Shown here: positions 56,946-64,000 of the stretch, in pieces
How the letters are laid out: every line of letters begins with the position of its first letter
How positions within the stretch are numbered: position 1 is the stretch's first letter
NCBI RefSeq assembly: GCF_026151205.1
Contig: NC_087077.1
Span: forward strand, 5,728,483-5,792,482
Source: Bolinopsis microptera
Taxonomy: Eukaryota > Ctenophora > Tentaculata > Lobata > Bolinopsidae
DNA length: 64,000 nucleotides
Reading direction: 5' to 3'
The notes under the pieces: generated by a model
What the model saw: only the letters and a program-made list of their open reading frames with translations
The model's database searches: none
What the model was told of the DNA's origin: nothing
Made by a program: the position numbers and the translations under genes

Positions 56946-57390
56946 CGCTAGTGCAACGTTAGTGCAGCGTTAGTGCAACGTTAGTGCAACGTTAGTGCAA
57001 CGTTAGTGCAACGTTAGTGCAACGTTAGTGCAACGTTAGTGCAACGTTAGTGCAACGTTAGTGCAACGTTAGTGCAACGTTAGTGCAACGTTAGTGCAGC
57101 GTTAGTGCAACGATAGTGCAAAGTTAGTGCAACGTTAGTGCAGCGTTAGTGCAACGTTAGTGCAACGTTAGTGCAACGTTAGTGCAACGTTAGTGCAACG
57201 TTAGTGCAACGTTAGTGCAGCGTTAGTGCAACGTTAGTGCAACGTTAGTGCAACGTTAGTGCAGCGTTAGTGCAACGGTATTGCAGCGTTAGTGCAACGT
57301 TAGTGCAACGCTAGTGCAACGTTACTACAACGTTACTACAACGTTACTACAACGCTACTACAACGTTACTACGACGTTAGTACAAAGTGT
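56946..57390. repeat. 11-bp minisatellite GTTAGTGCAAC
   Basis: About 40 copies of GTTAGTGCAAC with occasional GTTAGTGCAGC, passing near 57310 into a run of the variant GTTACTACAAC. The gradual change along the array suggests expansion from one end. Confidence 0.9.
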
Positions 57391-58910
57391 CTTAATGAAG
57401 CTATATTTGCGAACTTTAAGCTACATTTGCGAACTTTAAGACTCCTTTATAATGTCCTAATTACAATTTTCTTAATAATAGCACATTCTGACGATTAAAA
57501 AATACTCCACTGAACGTAATAAAGAATGGATCCTAGTAAGACTGTAAAATATTAGTTAAACGTCTAAAATATTAGTTAAACGTCTTAATCAATGAATCCA
57601 TAAGATTTACGGTGAAAATTAATGTCCAAGTGATGATATATAATAATACTTTGGCTAAGAATTTTAAATTCACAGTTTGTATATTTTTGTATGGTTTACC
57701 TTGCATTTGTTCCTTTTCTTTCGATAGTTAATCCGTTTTTTAAAGGATCTCGATTTTGTAAGAGTAGCATTTTCTAGTTGTTCTCATATTGGTCTCTTCG
57801 AACTTTGTAAATCTGGTGATAATATGGTATTATAAGAAACGCAAAAATATACTCAATATTTTTCTAAAAAATGTCTGACGTTCATGTTCACCTCGAATTT
57901 CACCTCTGTTATTGACTTTATCGGACTGGAACGGTGCCCAATTACCCTTTAAGATCTTGCTATCATCTAAGAATGGCTAAAATATGACAGTCAGGTTTTT
58001 ATTCTATTTTATCTCTAAAATGAACCAGATTTGTTAACGGATCCAGTAGAGAAAAAAAACTTTATCTAAGGAATTTAGAATTTTTCTCGTTTTCATTAAG
58101 CCTATTGCATGTTCTTCACAGGGAGGTAAAAGTGTTGCATTATAAGCATTTCTCTGTTCATATTGAGATGGTTGCTTCGTACATCATTAACTCATCTTTT
58201 CGTCACATGATTACAGTAGACACAGGATCTGTCGACTGTCTTTTGCCGAGTTTATTATCAGATCATGGTATAGTATGTCAGAAAATTCACACAAACAATA
58301 GTCTAGCATATTTCCACTACTATCTTGTATGTTTAGTCCTTTTTGAACAGGAAATAAACTCTTTGGACATGTCGTCCTGATTTATCTTAATCTATGCTGC
58401 TGCACTGTCAACAATGGCCTGGCTATGTGTCACAATCTACTGGCGACATAGAATTACTCCTTTTCCGTCATCTAAAAGGGAATACAAAGCATTTATTTAT
58501 CAAGTAAACCTCAAATAACCTAAAAGCACTCGACTATAATTGCGGTTTTATTAAAACGTTTAGTTTGCATCATCGGTGTCAGTGTTATTCAGCATTTCCC
58601 TACTGTGCATTCCCTCGACATTGTGGTTTATAATATTAGCCGATAATATACCAATTTTATTATTGTGTTTTTTTGTTGAAAGCTTTACTTTGCAATCTGT
58701 CGAACTGATCTAAATTTTGCAAGTCCTATGGGGAAAATTTAGACAGAGAAGACGGAGTTTGGCTGACAAGAACGTTCGAGTAAAGCAATACGTCATATGA
58801 TAATGCTTTGTTCGAACGTAAATTACAATTTCTTTGAATTATCTGTACTTGGGATATTTTTGCAGCGTTTTTATATCTTTTATATCCTTATCAGGAAAGA
58901 AATCAACATA

Positions 58911-60203
58911 ATGACAAAGATAACACTACTCCTGATAACATTGTCATTGTTGGTTGTCAGTGGTTTTGCTACTGACTCCAAAGAGAATATAGAACCTACT
59001 ACCACACCTACTATTTCATACAATGAAACTCATCCTCCATCTAATAACACTACTGTCGTAAAGAGTCCTAATCCATTAACCTTGAATGACCTACAAAGTT
59101 CAGGCACCTTTTTGCTTCTTATGTCTCTTATCTTCGTTCTTGTCAATGGGTTTCTTGTGGGAATAGTGGTAAAGAACTGGGAACGGATCAGTGACTCAGT
59201 CTACTACAATTCCACTCTTCTCTGCATGCTGCTGACAAGTTCTGACTTTGCTCTTTCTCTGCTCTTAGGACTACCAATCGGTATCCGACTAACTTTTGAG
59301 AAGCAGCTCCGGGAAAACAAGTTCTTGGTGTACTACACCGAGGATATTGGGTATCTGCTTTTTGAGTATCTGTACATTCTTCGAGTGATCGTAGTTGCTG
59401 TTATATCTGCAGAAAGATGCTTGCACATCCTTCGTCCTTTCAAGTACATGATGATAGCCACCAAGGGCAGAGTTAAAATCGTCTGCTGGATCATAGTCAT
59501 CCTGCCCCTTCTAAGAATCGCCCCTGTGATATATGCCCTAAGTGCAGATGATACATACGTACATTGCACCTACTACTCTGACGACGGTAAAGACTCAGGC
59601 TACCACACTCCTTTGACCTGCATGCTCGATATGCGTGCTGATAAGCTTCCTGGTTTCGAAATAGCTGATATCGCCATCATGTGTTCCTTGATCGGTATTA
59701 GCTGGTTAACCATACTGGTTTCTAATATCTTCATCCTGGTGGTGATCTTTGACAAAGCCTTCGACGGATACATTACTCGTCAGTACAGAGTTGATATGAA
59801 TCTAAAGTTAATGAAGTGTAGTGTTGTTGTGCTACTTATCTCTTCATCATTTGCCCTCACCAACTTCCCCTATGCTTACGCCTGGACTGCCCACATCTTT
59901 GGCAAGGATAAGAACTACAGACAGCATTTCTACCTCATTCTCCTTGCTTTCCTGTCCCTCTTCTTCCACCCCTGGTTCTACTGTTTGAGGATGAAGAATA
60001 TCCGAGATCTGGTCACCGGATTCAAGCAAAGGGTTCATAGTTTTAAGACGAATTCAAGGGCATCAACTACAAGCATCATGGTCATGAGTACTGTACGCAG
60101 GAGTACCTCAATGCCACAGACCACTAAAGAATATACCCGTGTTGGGTCCAAGGACCTTGTAGGACCAACTGCCAAGGTACCTATAAAGGAGTCATCCGCT
60201 TGA
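58911..60203 (+). CDS. Orphan class A GPCR, paralogue 1
   Basis: A 430-residue receptor starting at MTKITLLLITLSLLVVSGFA, a clear signal peptide. The upstream in-frame ATG at 58797 would bury it, and the paralogue has the same length from its own signal peptide. A Thr/Asn-rich ectodomain with NET and NNT glycosylation sites precedes seven membrane segments at about 66-88, 101-124, 145-170, 189-211, 252-281, 300-325 and 336-358. Class A landmarks: VNG in TM1, Asp112 (SSDFALSLL) in TM2, AERC in place of DRY after TM3, Trp193 in TM4 and HPWFY in place of NPxxY in TM7. The second extracellular loop has three cysteines or potential partners. The tail is Ser/Thr/Arg-rich. The ligand is unknown; the family looks lineage-specific. 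It is a single exon, as many invertebrate chemosensory-type GPCRs are. Confidence 0.85.
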   Translation: MTKITLLLITLSLLVVSGFATDSKENIEPTTTPTISYNETHPPSNNTTVVKSPNPLTLNDLQSSGTFLLLMSLIFVLVNGFLVGIVVKNWERISDSVYYNSTLLCMLLTSSDFALSLLLGLPIGIRLTFEKQLRENKFLVYYTEDIGYLLFEYLYILRVIVVAVISAERCLHILRPFKYMMIATKGRVKIVCWIIVILPLLRIAPVIYALSADDTYVHCTYYSDDGKDSGYHTPLTCMLDMRADKLPGFEIADIAIMCSLIGISWLTILVSNIFILVVIFDKAFDGYITRQYRVDMNLKLMKCSVVVLLISSSFALTNFPYAYAWTAHIFGKDKNYRQHFYLILLAFLSLFFHPWFYCLRMKNIRDLVTGFKQRVHSFKTNSRASTTSIMVMSTVRRSTSMPQTTKEYTRVGSKDLVGPTAKVPIKESSA

Positions 60204-62545
60204 ACTATCACAGACCAGTGCTAATTATATCGCCATAATCTACCATCGGAATGATCAACGTATACTCAGAGAAGTATACTAACATCCCCCAAGACCGTTA
60301 GTATACATTGGCTAACTGCGATCGCTTGACCAGTAAAGACAAATAGCGCACGTGAGATATTTACCATGGACACTTCGGCTCAAGCCTTTTCAACTAGAAC
60401 CTATGAACTAATAGACATTAGACAATATGGAAGTAGCCGTTACATCCTCTGTGCAAAAGTACCAAGATAAAAGATACCACAATAAAAGAGAAAAAGGAAT
60501 CTAGGTAATAGTATCGGACTAAGATTCAACTGATAAGCAGATGATGACCTAGAAGGGTGTTCACAAGAATTGCGTTTTCATTTTCAGAAACTTCACAATT
60601 TTTTGAAGTTTATATGATGTCCTAATTACGCGAAGATAATTGCGACGGTACGGGAAATGAGAATAACGAACTAACGCATTTTATTTTATCTGAAAATCGA
60701 AACGTGAAAGACTTTTTCAAAGCTTGTATAATGTATATTGGATATTTTTGAAGAATTTTCTATTTCATAAGTCGTGTTGCACTGAGCCTTCTGGCCTAGT
60801 TTTTCAACGAATTATTGTAAAATTATATAAGATTTAGAAGATATCTTATTCATTACTTCTTGAAAGGGTAAAATAATTATTGTGAGTTGTTGGATGATTA
60901 AAATTGATTTCATGACTGTCAAAATCTGGTATGAGATAATTGTGATATAACTAATAATTTAGTATTACCATTCCCACTCAATCTCAGACGAGGTAACTCA
61001 CCCTAGAACCCACAAAAAGGATTACCAATCAGAAATTTAAAGTGTAAAACTCTCAAGTTTTCAGCAGACGTCCCCCAACTCAGGTGCCCTCAGATTTTAC
61101 CTGATAGACCCACTTTAAAGAACTACCGACAATTCAAATAGTTCAGTTAGAACTAATTAGTGCACATGTCAACATGTTAACGTCACTACAAGGTATGTAC
61201 AGGGTACAGCACAATGTGACAACACCAAACTTTTGGCTTTTGGGAATTTGAAGTTTAATTTAAGAAAGATTTTATGTTATCTTGTTTAGTTACCTTCCTT
61301 CCTTTCAAACCGTCTCCATTTTGTGTCTGCTTATTTTCCAATCACAATTTCCTAATCAATTTACAACATACAATATAAATTGATCCTATAAATAATAGAA
61401 TCTCTTCATAACAATAATTATAGCAAGATCGAATTATAACATGGCGACCTGTTCCCCAAATTTTTATTAGGAACTCAAATTGTATAAGAATTGATTAAAT
61501 CTTAAAGTCATTACTTTAGACTCTAGAGGTTGTGCTAAAAGACCCCTGCAAAGTAACTCTGGCTTTCATACACGCCTCAGTCAAATAATATAAAATGAAT
61601 GATAGCCTATATTTATAACTTATAAATCAAGAGGCTTGCATATAATGAACATATTGACACGGGTGCAGAGTTGAGTCTGTACGGAACCTAGTAGTTTCGT
61701 AACGTAACATAATCAGGGTTGGTGTCACAACTCCCAAATGATCGTGATCATAATTTCACTTTAAACAGTTGCCCTGACCTCTGGAGTTGTTATTTGTACA
61801 GTCAGCTATCACCGTTATTTTATCTGAGACTTGTGTTAGTGAGCGCTAGAGCCTTATCTACAAGTACACTGACTTGTTATCAGAATTTATGAACTTTTAT
61901 ATGATCCCATTCTTTTAACCCTATCTTTCAATCAAATCTATCACCGTACAGAATAAGATCCATCCTAGGATCCTTTATGATTATCCCACTTTAGTCATAC
62001 GCATCCTTTGTAATCAGTAACCTGCTAACACTGCCAAACAAGCTCTTGTTGAAGAATTCTTTATTTTGATGCTTGATTTTATTTGAGGAGGGCCAAGATA
62101 ATTAAATAGCTCATAGCCATTAATATTCTTTAAAGAGCATGGTCTCTGGGTCTCATCTTGCAAGATGCGAAAGCAATAGTTTTGGAGTGAAAATTCTAGA
62201 TCATTGCAACAGAGTGCGTCATCATCAACAATTGCCCAAACAATAGAACAATATTAGCTCAATGCTATTTCATTAATCAAGCAGCATTCAATAACGATAG
62301 TTAGTTTGGTATCACGGGTTGGTCTTCGCCGATGGCGTGCGAAATCGATGACCACTGACCAGGCAATTTCGTTTTTGATTTCGTTTGACGTATTTTCCAT
62401 CTGAATTTTTGATCGATTCAGAACAAGCAACACATCTTATTACATCAGGTGTAATATTTCATCACTTTAAATAAAAATTGACATTTATATTTTCACCAGG
62501 AAGGGATCGGTTTTAGTTCCACTCAAAGATTTCAATTTCTGCTAG
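60204..62545. other. Intergenic stretch between the GPCR paralogues
   Basis: About 2.3 kb of AT-rich DNA without any supported gene, repeat array or transposon that I can see. Confidence 0.5.
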
Positions 62546-63832
62546 ATGCAAAAGTTAAAACAAACCCACCTGATGCTGATCATGTTGCTGTTCATGGTAC
62601 GCTCCTCCATTTCCAGCACTACCGGGGATAGAAAAACGATAACTCCTTTAATGACACTTCCAGTAACTTCTAACATTGAAAATACTACTCCAGTGCTGGA
62701 CCTCCCTGATCCTATAACCCTGGCTGACTTACACTGCTCCGGTTTGTTTTTACTTCCGGTGTCTGTTATCTTCGTTCTTGTCAATGGGTTTCTTGTGGGA
62801 ATAGTGGTAAAGAACTGGGAACGGATCAGTGACTCAGTCTACTACAATTCCACTCTTCTCTGCATGCTGCTGACAAGTTCTGACTTTGCTCTTTCTCTGC
62901 TCCTGGGACTACCAATCGGTATCCGACTAACTTTTGAGAAGCAACTCCGGGAAAACAAGTTCTTGGTGTATTACACCGAAGATATTGCGTATCTACTTTT
63001 TGAGTATCTGTACATTCTTAGAGTGATAGTAGTTGCTGTGATATCTGCAGAAAGATGCTTGCACATCCTTCGTCCTTTGAAGTACATGATGATAGCCACC
63101 AAGGGCAGAGTTAAAATCGTCTGTTGGATCATAGTCATCCTACCTCTACTAAGAATCGCCCCTGTGATATATGTTCTACGAACATCAACGGAAAACATCG
63201 TGCATTGTAGTTACTACAATGACGTTGTTATAGATTCAGATTCAGCTGATGAACAGTACTATACCCCTCTGACCTGCATGGTAGACTTCATGCCAAGTGC
63301 CAAGCTCCCTGGATTTAATACAGCTTACATTTCCATCATGGGTGCCCTCATTGGGGTCTCCTGGGTTATCATACTGGTTTCTAACATATTCATCTTAGTG
63401 ATAGTCTTTGACAAGTCCTTCGTAGGGTACTTCACACGCCAGCACAGACTTGAGGTGAATCTAAAGCTTTTAAAGAACAGCATCGTTGTCTTACTCATCG
63501 CATCAACCTTCGCCTTAACCAACTTCCCCTTTGCTTACGCCTGGACTAATCATCTCTTTGGCAAGGATAAGAACTACAGACAACATCTCTACCTCATTCT
63601 CCTCACCTTCATGTCCCTCTTTTTTCACCCGTGGCTTTATTGTTTGAGGATGAGGAATATCCAAGACCTAGTTACTGGATTTGGGAATCGGGTTCGGAGC
63701 CTGATATCGACATCTAAAAGCTCAAGGAAAAGTCCCATATTAGACCAAAAGACCCTGACCATGAGCCCTGTTCTCACAAAATCACCACTGCATTACAGAT
63801 ACATGGACACCAAGAAGGCTAGAAGAAACTAA
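62546..63832 (+). CDS. Orphan class A GPCR, paralogue 2
   Basis: A 428-residue single-exon receptor with a signal peptide (MQKLKQTHLMLIMLLFMVRS) and a short Thr-rich ectodomain with NTT. The seven-helix layout and motifs match the gene at 58911 (SSDFALSLL, AERC, WIIVILPLL, HPWLY). From VNGFLVGIVVKNWERISDSV to RVKIVCWIIVILPLLRIAP the two proteins are almost identical, and so is the DNA. By contrast the N terminus, the second extracellular loop (STENIVHCSYYNDVV) and the C-terminal tail differ strongly, so ligand recognition and signalling could differ. Same orientation, 2.3 kb apart: a tandem duplication. A possible polyadenylation region follows within 100 bases; the window ends at 64000. Confidence 0.85.
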   Translation: MQKLKQTHLMLIMLLFMVRSSISSTTGDRKTITPLMTLPVTSNIENTTPVLDLPDPITLADLHCSGLFLLPVSVIFVLVNGFLVGIVVKNWERISDSVYYNSTLLCMLLTSSDFALSLLLGLPIGIRLTFEKQLRENKFLVYYTEDIAYLLFEYLYILRVIVVAVISAERCLHILRPLKYMMIATKGRVKIVCWIIVILPLLRIAPVIYVLRTSTENIVHCSYYNDVVIDSDSADEQYYTPLTCMVDFMPSAKLPGFNTAYISIMGALIGVSWVIILVSNIFILVIVFDKSFVGYFTRQHRLEVNLKLLKNSIVVLLIASTFALTNFPFAYAWTNHLFGKDKNYRQHLYLILLTFMSLFFHPWLYCLRMRNIQDLVTGFGNRVRSLISTSKSSRKSPILDQKTLTMSPVLTKSPLHYRYMDTKKARRN

Positions 63833-64000
63833 CCTGTTGTTTGTCGCCTGGTTGGAATTTATCTCTCTTAAGAAGTGGAAGAGACAATATATAAAAATGG
63901 GCTTTTTCTTGATATATTTATGAAACAATCCTCTGCTTTGTTTTGACTCCTATTTCTGTAGTTCAATTTAGGGTATTTGATACTATAAAAAGAGATCGGA

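Larger units (their letters stand above)
53761..58910. other. Non-coding stretch between DC-STAMP gene and GPCR1
   Basis: Holds the two 11-bp minisatellites listed separately. A transposon-like end built on TATCTCGATAAAATATTTTG and CCGAAAGTGCAGACCC (about 55770-55862) is also present, with a related ATCTCGATAATTTGG stretch near 55155-55175. The open frame at 58105-58380 has no domain and looks accidental. No further DC-STAMP exon was recognised. Confidence 0.4.

Noticed and set aside
58105-58380. 91-codon ORF before the GPCR
   Set aside because: No domain, no splice partner and ordinary AT-rich composition; likely chance.
58797-58910. N-terminal extension of GPCR paralogue 1 from the ATG at 58797
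   Set aside because: It would place 38 residues before a clear signal peptide; the paralogue begins directly at its signal peptide.

Overview
The window looks like metazoan nuclear DNA: AT-rich, intron-bearing genes sit in a repeat-dominated landscape. Spliced IFT80 exons, a DC-STAMP-domain gene, an SVOP/SV2-like transporter, LDLa-linked and orphan class A GPCRs, MULE (SWIM) remnants and several non-LTR retrotransposon families point to an early-branching animal. A cnidarian is my best guess, but this is inference; no rRNA, tRNA or mitochondrial gene is visible to anchor it.

Layout. 1-17.6 kb is almost all repeats. A MULE-like 3' exon cluster exists twice (about 300-1984 and 8019-17650). The second copy carries a 531-bp-unit multimer flanked by a 15-bp direct repeat, and a 6.7-kb foldback element flanked by an 8-bp target-site duplication; the first copy preserves both empty sites. 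Between the copies lies a 64-bp minisatellite broken by an RNase H-bearing LINE. 17.6-23.6 kb is mostly empty apart from a frameshifted, intron-free CFAP43-like pseudogene. 23.6-27.7 kb holds seven IFT80 exons with neither end of the gene. 28.0-28.4 kb is a (GGGTCA)n array, followed by an unrecognised ORF cluster and a MITE. 31-35 kb holds a small acidic ORF, an orphan terminal exon, a 43-base G run and a frameshifted LDLa-GPCR gene. 36.8-38.3 kb holds two LINE remnants. 38.7-41.9 kb is a spliced uncharacterised gene. 42.0-48.6 kb is a near full-length two-ORF non-LTR retrotransposon in antisense.

The highlight is that retrotransposon. Its ORF1 joins a PHD finger, a complete AlkB-type 2-oxoglutarate/Fe(II) dioxygenase domain and a complete SGNH/GDSL esterase domain. 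ORF2 (PHD, APE endonuclease, reverse transcriptase) starts 2 nt after the ORF1 stop, and its own zinc finger is split by a 197-bp insertion with a 5-bp target duplication.

49-64 kb is the most gene-like part: a palindromic MITE, an apparently intronless SVOP-like transporter, the 5' exons of a DC-STAMP family gene, two unrelated minisatellites that share an 11-bp period, and two tandem GPCR paralogues whose TM1-TM4 cores are nearly identical at the DNA level while both ends diverge, suggesting gene conversion. The genes form no pathway; IFT80 and the CFAP43 relic are both ciliary, the rest are membrane or mobile-element functions.
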